A DNA stretch of 64,000 nucleotides from assembly GCF_943192895.1 (NCBI RefSeq), contig NZ_CALPCB010000002.1:124001-188000 (forward strand), in the 5' to 3' direction. The DNA is from Veillonella_A intestinalis (lineage in GTDB: Bacteria; Bacillota; Negativicutes; Veillonellales; Veillonellaceae). A program made the position numbers and the translations under genes. The notes beneath the pieces were generated by a model. That model was not told the origin of the DNA. It saw only the letters and a program-made list of their open reading frames with translations, and made no database searches. How positions within the stretch are numbered: the first letter of the stretch is position 1; every line of letters begins with the position of its first letter. This document shows positions 41,753 to 50,904 of the stretch, piece by piece.

Positions 41753-42604
41753 ATGGAAACAGAACGTTTGCAAAAATATATTAGCCGTTGTGGATATGTA
41801 TCCCGACGTAAAGCAGAAGAACTAATTGTAGCGGGCAAAGTGCAAGTTAATGGGCGCTTAGTTACAGAATTGGGTGTTAAAATTAATCCTGCCATTGATA
41901 GAGTAAAGATTGAAGGGCAGCGGATTGAACCTGAAGCATTGGAATACTATATTTTTAATAAACCAAAGGGAAGTATCACTTCAGTAGGTGACCCTCAAGG
42001 CCGAGCGACAGTTATGGATTATTTAAAAGATATAAAAACTCGAATTTATCCTGTAGGTCGACTTGATTATAATACAGAAGGCTTATTGCTTTTTACTAAT
42101 GATGGGGCCCTAGCACAGGCTTTAATGCATCCTTCTCGAGGTATTACAAAGACTTATGAAGTTAAACTAAAAGGTCGAGTTCTGGATGAACATCTTGAGG
42201 CTTTGAGTAAAGGGATTACATTGGAAGATGGTATAACTTCGCCGGCAGATTTAGTTGATTATGGATTTGATGGCAAAACTAATACTACGACGGTAGAAAT
42301 TACTATTCATGAAGGTCGTAATCGTCAAGTGCGTCGAATGTTTGAACATTTTAAATACAGTGTGTACAATTTAAAACGCATAGCTTATGGTGGTTTAACT
42401 CTATCTGGTTTAAAACGTGGTGCTTATCGCAAATTACAAGGCGAAGAAGTAAGACAACTAAAAGCTTTTTGCAAATTACCGTTTGGCAAGACTAGTAATA
42501 ATGATGCAAATGGTAAACGTGTATTAACTAAAGACAATAAAAAGCAATTTGGTCGTAGTGGCGCTAATCGTGGCAGTCAACGCCATAGTAGAGGAGGCCG
42601 TTAA
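41753..42604 (+). CDS. rluB: 23S rRNA pseudouridine synthase, RluB family
   Basis: 283 residues. An N-terminal S4 RNA-binding domain (ERLQKYISRCGYVSRRKAEELI) is followed by the RsuA/RluB catalytic domain with the Asp in PVGRLDYNTEGLLLFTNDG. It converts a 23S rRNA uridine to pseudouridine. ATG 41753 gives the family N-terminus, although GGAGG (41732-41736) is 16 nt away, a long gap; no nearer start is available. A basic, Asn/Gly/Arg-rich tail of about 35 residues (GRSGANRGSQRHSRGGR) may add RNA contacts. The stop overlaps the next ATG (TAATG). Confidence 0.94.
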   Translation: METERLQKYISRCGYVSRRKAEELIVAGKVQVNGRLVTELGVKINPAIDRVKIEGQRIEPEALEYYIFNKPKGSITSVGDPQGRATVMDYLKDIKTRIYPVGRLDYNTEGLLLFTNDGALAQALMHPSRGITKTYEVKLKGRVLDEHLEALSKGITLEDGITSPADLVDYGFDGKTNTTTVEITIHEGRNRQVRRMFEHFKYSVYNLKRIAYGGLTLSGLKRGAYRKLQGEEVRQLKAFCKLPFGKTSNNDANGKRVLTKDNKKQFGRSGANRGSQRHSRGGR

Positions 42605-43854
42605 TGAAACATATCCTTGTGATAGGTGCTGGCGCAGCAGGACTCATGGCGGCAACTATTGCAGCCCGTGAAGGAGCCAAAGTTACGCTTATTGAGAAGA
42701 TGAATATGGTAGGCAAAAAAATGGGTATTACTGGCAAAGGGCGTTGTAATATTACTAATGATGCACCTATTGCTGATTTTATTGGTAAAACGCCTGGTAA
42801 TGGCAAGTTTTTAATGAGTGCCTATCAACAATTTGATAATCGTGATTTATTGGATTTATTACATAGCTGGAAACTAGCAACTAAAGTAGAACGAGGTGGC
42901 CGAGTGTTTCCAGAGTCTGACTCAGCCTTAGAAGTACGCAATATGTTTATGCGTGTTTTTAAAGGGTATGGCGGTATACTTCATTTGAACGAAGCAGTAA
43001 AAAAAATAATCGTAGAAGCTGGTGAAGTAAAAGGTGTTGTAACCGATAAGGAGACTTATTATGGTGATGCTGTTATTTTAGCTACTGGTGGTTTATCCTA
43101 TCCTTTGACAGGTTCTACTGGTGATGGTTATAAAATGGCAGAAGCGGTAGGTCATACGATTACAGATTTGCGACCATCTTTAGTGCCTCTAGAAACCAAA
43201 GAGCTATGGGTAAAGGATTTAATGGGTTTAAGTTTACGTAATGTTGAACTTTCTGTAGTAGCTAAAGACAAGGTGCAGAGTAAGCAATTTGGCGAAATGA
43301 TGTTTACTCATTTCGGTATTACAGGCCCTATTGTGTTATCGTTGAGTCATACCGTAGGGAAGCTATTAAAGAAAAAGAATATAGGCACGATTTTGTTAGA
43401 GATTAATTTAAAACCAGCTTTGACAGTAGAACAATTAGATCAGCGTATACAACGTGATTTTGTAACCTATTCCAAGAAGCAATTAGCTAATGGTTTGAAA
43501 GATTTATTACCACAGCGGTTAATACCTGTCATAATAGAATTGGCGGAACTAGAATCAGATAAATTTATCAATCAAATCAGTCGGGAAGAACGGTTACGCT
43601 TAGTTCATGTTTTACAACATATGCCATTAACATTTAAACAAATGCGTCCGATTGCGGAAGCTATAGTAACGGCTGGTGGTATTTCCGTTAAAGAGTTTGT
43701 GCCTAAGACAATGGAGTCAAAGAAAATAAAAGGCTTATATGCAGCTGGCGAGGTATTAGATATTGATGCTTTTACAGGAGGCTATAATTTACAAGCCGCT
43801 TTTGCTACTGCGTATGTGGCGGCTCAACATGCTGTGTATAGTGATGAAATATAG
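42604..43854 (+). CDS. HI0933-family NAD(P)/FAD-dependent oxidoreductase (YhiN/BaiN-like)
   Basis: 416 residues. The dinucleotide-binding motif VIGAGAAGLMAATIAA is at the N-terminus, followed by VTLIEKMNMVGKKMGITGKGRCNITND, the HI0933 signature, and AGEVLDIDAFTGGYNLQAAFATAY near the end. The substrate of most members is unknown; one relative reduces bile-acid intermediates, but nothing suggests that here. The ATG overlaps the rluB stop by one base. Confidence 0.92.
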   Translation: MKHILVIGAGAAGLMAATIAAREGAKVTLIEKMNMVGKKMGITGKGRCNITNDAPIADFIGKTPGNGKFLMSAYQQFDNRDLLDLLHSWKLATKVERGGRVFPESDSALEVRNMFMRVFKGYGGILHLNEAVKKIIVEAGEVKGVVTDKETYYGDAVILATGGLSYPLTGSTGDGYKMAEAVGHTITDLRPSLVPLETKELWVKDLMGLSLRNVELSVVAKDKVQSKQFGEMMFTHFGITGPIVLSLSHTVGKLLKKKNIGTILLEINLKPALTVEQLDQRIQRDFVTYSKKQLANGLKDLLPQRLIPVIIELAELESDKFINQISREERLRLVHVLQHMPLTFKQMRPIAEAIVTAGGISVKEFVPKTMESKKIKGLYAAGEVLDIDAFTGGYNLQAAFATAYVAAQHAVYSDEI

Positions 43855-43898
43855 TATTTTTAAGTCCATGCTTACTGCATGGCAAGGAGTTTTGCATT

Positions 43899-44573
43899 AT
43901 GAGTAATAAGCGGATTGCTGTAGCTGTTGATGGACCTGCTGGGGCAGGCAAAAGTAGTATCTCTAAAGTAGTAGCAAAAAAATTAGGCTATTTATATATT
44001 GATACAGGTGCTATGTATCGCGCAGTTACTTGGGCAGTTTTACAGCAGGGAATTGATCCAACTGATGAAAGTGCTGTAACAACTTTGTTAGATAATTTAA
44101 CTTTGCGTTTGGAACCAACTGTTGAGGCTTTTAAAGTATTTGTTAATGGCGAAGATGTGACTGATGCTATTCGCAGTCAAATGGTCAATAACTCTGTATC
44201 TCAAATTGCATCCATTAAAACGGTACGCCAATTTTTAGTGGCTCAGCAACGTGCTATGGCTGCTGGTGGTGGCGTTATTTTAGATGGTCGTGATATTGGT
44301 TCGGTTGTGTTGCCTCAGGCGGAATTAAAAATTTATTTGACAGCCTCAGTAGATGCGCGGGCTAAGCGTCGTTGGCTAGAAACTAAAGAGAAAGAATCTA
44401 TTTCCTTAGAAACTATTAAAGCTAGTGTAATGGCGCGTGATGAGATGGATACCAATCGTAAAGAGTCTCCATTAGTTTGTGTACCAGAAGCGATTGTGGT
44501 GAATTCAGATAATTTAACTTTTGATGAAACTGTAGACCGTATGGTACAATTAATAACAGCAGCTGAACAGTAA
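43899..44573 (+). CDS. cmk: Cytidylate kinase
   Basis: 224 residues, phosphorylating CMP and dCMP. P-loop VDGPAGAGKSSISK, followed by YIDTGAMYRAVTW and GRDIGSVVLPQAELKIYLTASVDARAKRR. AAGGAG is upstream, with a 6-bp hairpin (CCATGC 43866-43871, GCATGG 43877-43882) ending 1 nt before it. plsC follows after 14 nt. Confidence 0.97.
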   Translation: MSNKRIAVAVDGPAGAGKSSISKVVAKKLGYLYIDTGAMYRAVTWAVLQQGIDPTDESAVTTLLDNLTLRLEPTVEAFKVFVNGEDVTDAIRSQMVNNSVSQIASIKTVRQFLVAQQRAMAAGGGVILDGRDIGSVVLPQAELKIYLTASVDARAKRRWLETKEKESISLETIKASVMARDEMDTNRKESPLVCVPEAIVVNSDNLTFDETVDRMVQLITAAEQ

Positions 44574-44587
44574 AGGAGTATTGCTTT

Positions 44588-45205
44588 ATGGATAAATTTT
44601 CAGAATGTTTATGGCGTTCTGCCTTTCAAATTGTATATGGTTGGATATACAAAACAGATGTAGTAGGGCGTGAGAATTTTCCTAAGGAAGGCCCTGTAAT
44701 AGTAGCGCCAAATCATAAAAGCAATAATGATCCTTGTATTGTGGGGCATGCCTTGCCTAGACATGTAAGTTTCATGGCTAAGGAAGAATTATTTAAAAAT
44801 CCTATATCCAATTTTCTTTGCCGCTGGTTAGGCGCTTTTCCGCTTAAACGGGGTGGTGTAGATAAAATCGCAATTCGACATGCTATGAATTTGCTAAAAG
44901 AAAATTTGGTATTAGGTATTTTTCCAGAAGGTACACGGCAAAAAAAAGATAAAATGTTAGGCCGTTTTCATGATGGTGTTGCTTCTATGGCTCTTCGCAC
45001 GGGTGTACCAGTAGTGCCAGTAGCAATTATGGGCTCCTATGCAATACAACGGGGACAAGTAGCGGCTATAATTGGTAAGCCTATTCCTGTAGAAAAAGCA
45101 AAGCCCACAGCAGAAGCTATTGCTGCTTTAAATGAAGAAATTAAATCAGCCTTAGAAAGCCTAATGGAAGAGTATAGAGCTAGTCATCCTGACTTTAAAC
45201 GATAA
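44588..45205 (+). CDS. plsC: 1-acyl-sn-glycerol-3-phosphate acyltransferase
   Basis: 205 residues. It acylates lysophosphatidic acid to phosphatidic acid at the membrane. The catalytic HX4D is NHKSNNDP, and FPEGTRQ is the second conserved motif. The order cmk-plsC-ispH/S1 is a familiar one in Clostridia and Negativicutes. It ends 11 nt before the ispH fusion. Confidence 0.95.
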   Translation: MDKFSECLWRSAFQIVYGWIYKTDVVGRENFPKEGPVIVAPNHKSNNDPCIVGHALPRHVSFMAKEELFKNPISNFLCRWLGAFPLKRGGVDKIAIRHAMNLLKENLVLGIFPEGTRQKKDKMLGRFHDGVASMALRTGVPVVPVAIMGSYAIQRGQVAAIIGKPIPVEKAKPTAEAIAALNEEIKSALESLMEEYRASHPDFKR

Positions 45206-45216
45206 AGGAGACAAAC

Positions 45217-47124
45217 GTGGAAATACGTATTGCAGAAAATTGTGGCTTTTGTTATGGTGTAAAGCGTGCTGTAAGCATGGCACAAGATACCTCAAACCAT
45301 TTAGACCGTAGTTATACATTAGGTCCTATTATTCATAACCCTCAGGTAGTTGCCAATTTAGAAAATCATGGTGTATATGCTGTGGATTCCTTGGAAGAAA
45401 TTCCTAAAGGCACTGTCATTATTCGTTCTCATGGGGTAGGGCCTGCTATTTATGATGAAGCTACTAATAAAGGCCTTCATGTAGTAGATGCTACTTGTCC
45501 GCATGTAAAAAAAGCGCAACAAGATGCTAAATCGGTAATTGACTCTGAAATGTCACTTGTTATTTTGGGCGAAAAAAAGCATCCTGAAGTAATTAGTATC
45601 AATTTATGGGCGCAAAACAAAGGCATAGTCATAGAATCGGAAGAAGAAGCTGAAATTCTGCCTTTCGTGGAAAATAGGGGTGTAGTTGTACAAACTACCT
45701 TTTCACAATTTAAATTTCAAAGTATAATAGATATATTAGAGAAAAAAACTCAAAATCTAAAGGTTTTCAAAACGATTTGCACAGCTACTCAAGAACGTCA
45801 AAATTCGGCAGTAGACTTGGCAAAAACGGTGGACCTTATGATTGTGGTAGGTGGTAAAAACAGCGGTAATACGAACAGATTAGCAGAGGTCTGTCGTGAC
45901 GTTGGATGTACTACTTATCATATAGAGACCGCTGCTGAATTAGAACTGGCTTGGTTTAACGAAGTCAACACGGTAGGGGTTACAGCCGGTGCATCGACAC
46001 CCGACTGGATAATTAAGGAGGTCATTGACACAATGAATGAATTTGAAGAATTGTTAGCCAAAGAAGCTGACTGGGCAGAAGACTTTAAGAAAGGCACTGT
46101 AGTAGAAGGTACTGTAGTAGAAGTTGACGACGACAAAGCGTACGTTTCCTTCGGTTATAAAACAGAAGCAACTTTGAACCGTACTGAAATCGCTTATCCA
46201 GCACCTGCCTCTGCAAAAGACGTGCTAAAAAATGGCGATCACATCAAAGCCGTAATCATGAACCACATCAAGGAAGATAATCCTATCTACTTGTCCATCA
46301 CTCGTTTGGCTAAAGACGAAGATTGGCAGTATGTACAAGAAGCTCAGGAAAAAGACGAACCTATCATCTGTAAAGGTGTGGACGCAATTCCAGCTGGTCT
46401 TGTAGTAACTGTAAAATCCCTTCGTGGTTTTATTCCACTTTCCCAAGGGGATGTACACTTCGTTAAATCTCTTGATAGCTTAGTAGGTACTGAATTTGAA
46501 GCTAAGGTATTAGAAATCGACGAAAAGAAAAACCGTTTGGTTCTTTCCCGTCGTGCAGTATTAGAAGTAGCTCGTCAGGCTAAATTAGAAGAAGCCTTGA
46601 AAAATATTAATGTTGGCGACAACTATAAAGGTATTGTACGTAAAATTATGCCTTATGGTGCGTTCGTTGATATCGGTGGTATTGAAGGTTTGCTTCACAT
46701 CTCCGATATTTCTTGGCACAAAATTAAACGCGTAGAAGACGTGTTATCCGTTGGTCAAGAAATTGAAGTTAAATTGCAATCCTTTGATGAAGAAAGCAAC
46801 AAACTTTCCTTATCCTTAAAAGCATTAACTAAGAGCCCTTGGGATGTAGCTGAAGAAACTATCAACGTGGGTGATGTATTAACTGGTAAAGTTGTTCGTT
46901 TAGTAGCTTACGGTGCATTCGTAGCTGTTAACGACGACATCCAAGGTTTACTTCACATTTCTCAAATTACTAAACAACGTAATGCTAAAGTAGAAGACTA
47001 CTTAACTCGTGGTCGTGAAGTAGAAGTTAAAGTTATTTCTCTTAACAAAGATGAAAAGAAATTGGGTTTAGCTTTAACTGAATTAATGGAACCAGTAGAA
47101 TCTGCTGATTCTGACGCTGAATAA
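45217..47124 (+). CDS. ispH: IspH - ribosomal protein S1 fusion
   Basis: 635 residues from GTG behind AAAGGAG. Residues 1-272 are IspH, the last enzyme of the MEP isoprenoid pathway, which reduces HMBPP to IPP and DMAPP; its three [4Fe-4S] cysteines are Cys12 (GFCYGV), Cys94 (DATCPHV) and Cys188 (TICTATQER). Residues 285-635 hold four S1 RNA-binding repeats (about 291, 375, 463 and 548 on), like ribosomal protein S1. This fusion is known in Clostridia and Negativicutes. The S1 half uses many more C-ending codons than the IspH half, and an internal ribosome site sits at their junction. Confidence 0.95.
   Translation: MEIRIAENCGFCYGVKRAVSMAQDTSNHLDRSYTLGPIIHNPQVVANLENHGVYAVDSLEEIPKGTVIIRSHGVGPAIYDEATNKGLHVVDATCPHVKKAQQDAKSVIDSEMSLVILGEKKHPEVISINLWAQNKGIVIESEEEAEILPFVENRGVVVQTTFSQFKFQSIIDILEKKTQNLKVFKTICTATQERQNSAVDLAKTVDLMIVVGGKNSGNTNRLAEVCRDVGCTTYHIETAAELELAWFNEVNTVGVTAGASTPDWIIKEVIDTMNEFEELLAKEADWAEDFKKGTVVEGTVVEVDDDKAYVSFGYKTEATLNRTEIAYPAPASAKDVLKNGDHIKAVIMNHIKEDNPIYLSITRLAKDEDWQYVQEAQEKDEPIICKGVDAIPAGLVVTVKSLRGFIPLSQGDVHFVKSLDSLVGTEFEAKVLEIDEKKNRLVLSRRAVLEVARQAKLEEALKNINVGDNYKGIVRKIMPYGAFVDIGGIEGLLHISDISWHKIKRVEDVLSVGQEIEVKLQSFDEESNKLSLSLKALTKSPWDVAEETINVGDVLTGKVVRLVAYGAFVAVNDDIQGLLHISQITKQRNAKVEDYLTRGREVEVKVISLNKDEKKLGLALTELMEPVESADSDAE
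46016..46035 (+). promoter_or_regulatory. Internal Shine-Dalgarno and in-frame start for a free S1 protein
   Basis: AGGAGG at 46016-46021 is followed, 11 nt later, by an in-frame ATG (46033-46035), which is residue 273 of the fusion. The peptide from there (MNEFEELLAKEADWAEDF) resembles the N-terminus of a normal S1 protein. Initiation here would give a 363-residue four-repeat S1. Confidence 0.6.
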
Positions 47125-47153
47125 TTTTAGCAATTAGCACATAGTGCTTTTAT

Positions 47154-47194
47154 AAAGGAGCTGTAGGTGGAATTTCCACTTTACAGCTCCTTTT
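47154..47194 (+). terminator. Intrinsic terminator after ispH-S1
   Basis: AAAGGAGCTGTA (47154-47165) and TACAGCTCCTTT (47182-47193) form a perfect stem extended by GTGG/CCAC inside, with a T run. Confidence 0.93.
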
Positions 47195-47323
47195 GTCTAT
47201 TTTATGATGAAGTAAAGCAATTAGTTTGTTTTTTACGCTTATAGTGAAGGCTAAGTTCTTTATGGATTACGTTGAATATGTTACAATGTAAAGTGATATT
47301 TTATGTTTGATTGAGGTGACAAT

Positions 47324-48658
47324 ATGGCAAAACCATTAGTAGCAGTAGTAGGGCGTCCTAATGTGGGAAAATCTACGTTGTTTAACGCCATAGTAAATAA
47401 ACGTATTTCCATTGTAGAGGATATTCCCGGTGTAACACGGGATAGAATTTATTTTGACGCAGAATGGCTAAATAGAGAATTTACTATGATTGATACAGGG
47501 GGAATAGAGTTTATTACCGCTGATAGTCATGAAATTCCTAAAATGATGCGTTTACAGGCACAATTGGCTATTGAAGAAGCTGATGTTATTCTATTTGTTG
47601 TAGATGGTAAACAAGGGGTAGTACCAGCAGACGAAGAAGTAGCCAATATTTTACGAGCCAGTGGCAAGCCTGTTATTCTAGTAGTTAATAAGATTGATAG
47701 TGTAACACAAGAAGCAAATATTTATGAGTTTTATAATTTAGGCATTGGTGATCCTATTGGCATTTCTGCAAAAAACTTAATGAATCTTGGGGATTTGCTA
47801 GATGATGTAGTTAAGCATTTTCCTGATGGTGCCACAGCAGTATCAGAAGAAGATACCATTCACGTTGCTTTGATTGGCCGACCAAATGTGGGTAAATCTT
47901 CTTTAACAAATGCCTTATTAGGGCAAGATCGTGTTATTGTAAGTGATGTAGCCGGTACTACACGAGACTCTATTGATACACATTGGACACATGATGGTCA
48001 GAAATTTATTTTGATTGATACAGCCGGTATGCGTCGTAAAGCAAAAATTGATGCACCAGTAGAGCGCTATAGTATTGTACGTTCTTTGCGCTCTGTTGAT
48101 CGAGCTGACATTGTAGTGCTTGTACTCGATGGTGTAGATGGAGTGACTGAGCAAGATAAAAAAATTGCTGGTTATGCTCATGAAGCTGGTAAAGGTATTG
48201 TTATCGTAGTCAATAAATGGGATTTAGTTGAAAAAGATGATAAAACTACGATTCGCTATACTGAAGATATTTATGATGAAATGGGCTTTTTGCGTTATGC
48301 ACCTATTTTATTTGCTTCAGCTTTGACTAAACAACGAATTCATCGCTTATCTGATTTGATTAAATTTGTATCAGAACAGCAGCATATGCGCATTTCTACA
48401 AGTGTGCTCAACCAAGTGTTATCTGATGCGCAAAATGTAAATCCTGTGCCATCTCGCAGTGGACGCTTGCCTAAGATTTATTATATGACGCAAGCTTCCG
48501 TAAAACCGCCAACATTTATATTATTTGTTAATGAACCAGAATTAATTCATTTCTCTTATATGCGATTCTTAGAAAATCGTCTTCGTGAATCCTTTGGTTT
48601 TGAAGGTACGCCAATTCGTTTAATTTTACGTGGCAAGAAGGGAAATGATGACGACTAA
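47324..48658 (+). CDS. der: Ribosome-associated GTPase Der (EngA)
   Basis: 444 residues with two G domains in tandem, each with GRPNVGKST/S P-loops (residues about 9 and 186) and DTGGIE / DTAGMR switch-II motifs, and a C-terminal KH-like domain. It is required for 50S maturation. GAGGTGA precedes the ATG. plsY overlaps the stop by one base. The 47195-47323 stretch holds no clear promoter, only an isolated TACAAT at 47282-47287. Confidence 0.97.
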   Translation: MAKPLVAVVGRPNVGKSTLFNAIVNKRISIVEDIPGVTRDRIYFDAEWLNREFTMIDTGGIEFITADSHEIPKMMRLQAQLAIEEADVILFVVDGKQGVVPADEEVANILRASGKPVILVVNKIDSVTQEANIYEFYNLGIGDPIGISAKNLMNLGDLLDDVVKHFPDGATAVSEEDTIHVALIGRPNVGKSSLTNALLGQDRVIVSDVAGTTRDSIDTHWTHDGQKFILIDTAGMRRKAKIDAPVERYSIVRSLRSVDRADIVVLVLDGVDGVTEQDKKIAGYAHEAGKGIVIVVNKWDLVEKDDKTTIRYTEDIYDEMGFLRYAPILFASALTKQRIHRLSDLIKFVSEQQHMRISTSVLNQVLSDAQNVNPVPSRSGRLPKIYYMTQASVKPPTFILFVNEPELIHFSYMRFLENRLRESFGFEGTPIRLILRGKKGNDDD

Positions 48659-49260
48659 TGTTTACAATGTATACGGTTTTATTGGCTTTAGTTGCCTATC
48701 TATTAGGCTCTATTCCTAGTGGGTTAATTATTGGTAAGTTATTTTTTAATACTGATGTGCGTCAGTATGGAAGTAAGAATATTGGTGCCACTAATACGTA
48801 TCGCGTATTAGGCATGAAAGCAGCCTTACCGGTATTCCTTTGTGACGCGGCTAAAGGTATGGCAGGGGTAGCGATTTTTTCACCAGAGCCAAACTTAATG
48901 CTCTTAGGTGGTATTTTAGCAATGGTTGGTCATAATTGGTCTGTATTTTTGGGCTTTAAAGGAGGCCGTGGTGTAGCTACGGGATTAGGAGTACTTATTT
49001 TTTTAGTGCCTCTTATTTCTGCTATTTGTTTTGCTACCTGGGCCGTGATTGTCTACTTTACTAAGTATGTTTCACTAGGATCTATTGTAGGGGCTGCCTT
49101 GGTGCCTATACTTATGATTGTTTTTGGCGAACCATTTTGGTATATCATTTTTGGTGGCGTAGCCGCTTTATTTGTAATTTTACGACATCGTGAAAATATT
49201 TTACGGCTCTTGCGTGGTCAAGAACTAAAAGTAGAACGAACGGAGCGTGATGATTCCTAA
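48658..49260 (+). CDS. plsY: Glycerol-3-phosphate acyltransferase PlsY
   Basis: 200 residues with five membrane segments. The three PlsY motifs are seen: GSIPSGLIIGKLFFNTDVRQYGSKNIGATNTYR, GHNWSVFLGFKGGRGVATG and RHRENILRLLRG. It uses acyl phosphate to start phospholipid synthesis. One-base overlaps with der and gpsA place it in a coupled cluster. Confidence 0.97.
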   Translation: MFTMYTVLLALVAYLLGSIPSGLIIGKLFFNTDVRQYGSKNIGATNTYRVLGMKAALPVFLCDAAKGMAGVAIFSPEPNLMLLGGILAMVGHNWSVFLGFKGGRGVATGLGVLIFLVPLISAICFATWAVIVYFTKYVSLGSIVGAALVPILMIVFGEPFWYIIFGGVAALFVILRHRENILRLLRGQELKVERTERDDS

Positions 49261-50261
49261 TGAAAATTGGTATTATAGGTTCTGGGAGTTGGGGGACAGC
49301 ATTAGCGTGTAAAGCTGCTCAAGCAGGCAATGAAGCCTGGCTCTATTGTCGTCGTGAAGAACAAGTTCAAGCACTGCGAGCGACTCGTGAAAACGTGACC
49401 TATTTGAAAGGTGTTATGTTACCTGACTCTTTGCAGATAAGTTCTGATTTAGCAACGATTGCAAAAGATAGTGATATTTTACTGATTGTAACGCCTTCTA
49501 TTTATGTACGGCACACATTAGAACAATTACACTCTTTTGTGAACAAGTCTACTACTGTGGTTATTTGTTCAAAAGGCATTGAACGAGAAACTGGTAAACG
49601 ATTATCAGAAGTAGCTAAAGAGGTACTAAGTAGTATTACAGATCGACTAGCTATTTTATCGGGGCCTAATCATGCAGAAGAAATTGGCCGTGATTTGCCA
49701 GCTACCACCGTGGTGGCTGGTACTAGTAAAGAGACTGCGGAGTTTGTGCAAAAAGCTCTTAGCACCCATAATTTTAGAGTGTATGTTAACGAAGATATGA
49801 CCGGTGTAGAATTAGCAGGTACCACTAAAAACATTATTGCGCTAGCTGCTGGGATTGCTGATGGTATGGCATTGGGTGACAATTGTAAATCGGCCTTACT
49901 TACACGAGGGCTTCACGAAATGACAAAATTTGGTGTTGCTTTAGGGGCAAGGCGCGAAACTTATGCGGGCTTAGCAGGGATGGGTGATTTAATTGCTACT
50001 TGTATGAGTCAACATAGTCGCAATCGCGCTGCCGGCCAAAAATTAGCTAATGGCGAAACTATGGATTACATTATGAATCATTCCAATATGGTTGTAGAAG
50101 GTTTTTTTGCAGTAAAAACGGTGTATGAAGTAGCCCAAGCGAAGCAATTAGATTTGCCAATTACAAGTGTTTTATATGAGGTGTTATATCATCAAAAAGC
50201 ACCACAAGAGGCCTTAATGGATTTAATGGGACGAAATTTAAAAGATGAAATGTTCCTATAA
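49260..50261 (+). CDS. gpsA: NAD(P)H-dependent glycerol-3-phosphate dehydrogenase
   Basis: 333 residues, supplying glycerol-3-phosphate to PlsY. The nucleotide motif IGSGSWGTALACKA is at the N-terminus; SGPNHAEEIGRDLPATTVVAG and the catalytic Lys in ELAGTTKNIIALAAGIADGM are conserved. The stop-start overlap with plsY (TAATG) fits a substrate-making pair. rsmD is 84 nt downstream, after a region with two -10-like TATAAT boxes (50298-50303, 50308-50313) and a GTACATGTAC palindrome. Confidence 0.97.
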   Translation: MKIGIIGSGSWGTALACKAAQAGNEAWLYCRREEQVQALRATRENVTYLKGVMLPDSLQISSDLATIAKDSDILLIVTPSIYVRHTLEQLHSFVNKSTTVVICSKGIERETGKRLSEVAKEVLSSITDRLAILSGPNHAEEIGRDLPATTVVAGTSKETAEFVQKALSTHNFRVYVNEDMTGVELAGTTKNIIALAAGIADGMALGDNCKSALLTRGLHEMTKFGVALGARRETYAGLAGMGDLIATCMSQHSRNRAAGQKLANGETMDYIMNHSNMVVEGFFAVKTVYEVAQAKQLDLPITSVLYEVLYHQKAPQEALMDLMGRNLKDEMFL

Positions 50262-50345
50262 TTAATTTTTCACCGTACATGTACTTTTATTTTGTTATAT
50301 AATATACTATAATTAAGAGACAAGTGTAGGCATAAAGAGGGAAGT

Positions 50346-50900
50346 ATGAGAATTATTGCAGGTCGTGCCAAAGGCCATAGTTTAAAAGCACCTAAAGGGA
50401 TGAATACACGTCCGACCCAAGATCGGGTTCGTGAAAGTATTTTTAATGTGTTAAGTAATTATGGTTTAGTCGATACGACAGTCCTTGATTTATTCTCTGG
50501 CACAGGTGCTTTTGGATTAGAAGCAGTAAGTCGTGGTGCCTCACTAGCCGTTTGCGTTGATAAACGGACAGCGCGTATTATTAAAGAAAATGTAGTTCAT
50601 TGCCATTTTGAACAAGACGTGGAAATTTTACCAGTTACTATTGAAGTAGCAGGTAAACAATTAGCAGGTCGGCAATTTGACTATATCTTCTCAGATCCAC
50701 CCTATGAGCAAGGTTTTGTAGGTGCTACGTTAGCTGTAGTAGTGAATCAACAATTACTAAAAGAAAATGGAATGCTTATTGTGGAGCATCATGAAAAGGA
50801 ACCACTTGTGTTACCAGAAGGCTGGCATATACTGAAAGAGCAGCAATTTGGTTATACAAAGGTTACGTATTGTGTACCCTATGAGCTTGAAAGGAGCTAG
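50346..50900 (+). CDS. rsmD: 16S rRNA (guanine966-N2)-methyltransferase RsmD
   Basis: 184 residues. SAM-binding FSGTGAFGLEAVSRGA and the catalytic FSDPPYEQ are clear, with the N-terminal MRIIAGRAKGHSLKAP typical of RsmD. It methylates 16S rRNA on the small subunit. coaD begins 4 nt after the stop, the usual pairing. Confidence 0.96.
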   Translation: MRIIAGRAKGHSLKAPKGMNTRPTQDRVRESIFNVLSNYGLVDTTVLDLFSGTGAFGLEAVSRGASLAVCVDKRTARIIKENVVHCHFEQDVEILPVTIEVAGKQLAGRQFDYIFSDPPYEQGFVGATLAVVVNQQLLKENGMLIVEHHEKEPLVLPEGWHILKEQQFGYTKVTYCVPYELERS

Positions 50901-50904
50901 TATA

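Noticed and set aside
45217..47124. ispH-S1 as two genes joined by a sequencing error
   Set aside because: The frame is continuous with no suspicious junction, and this fusion is known in related bacteria. The internal start is reported separately.
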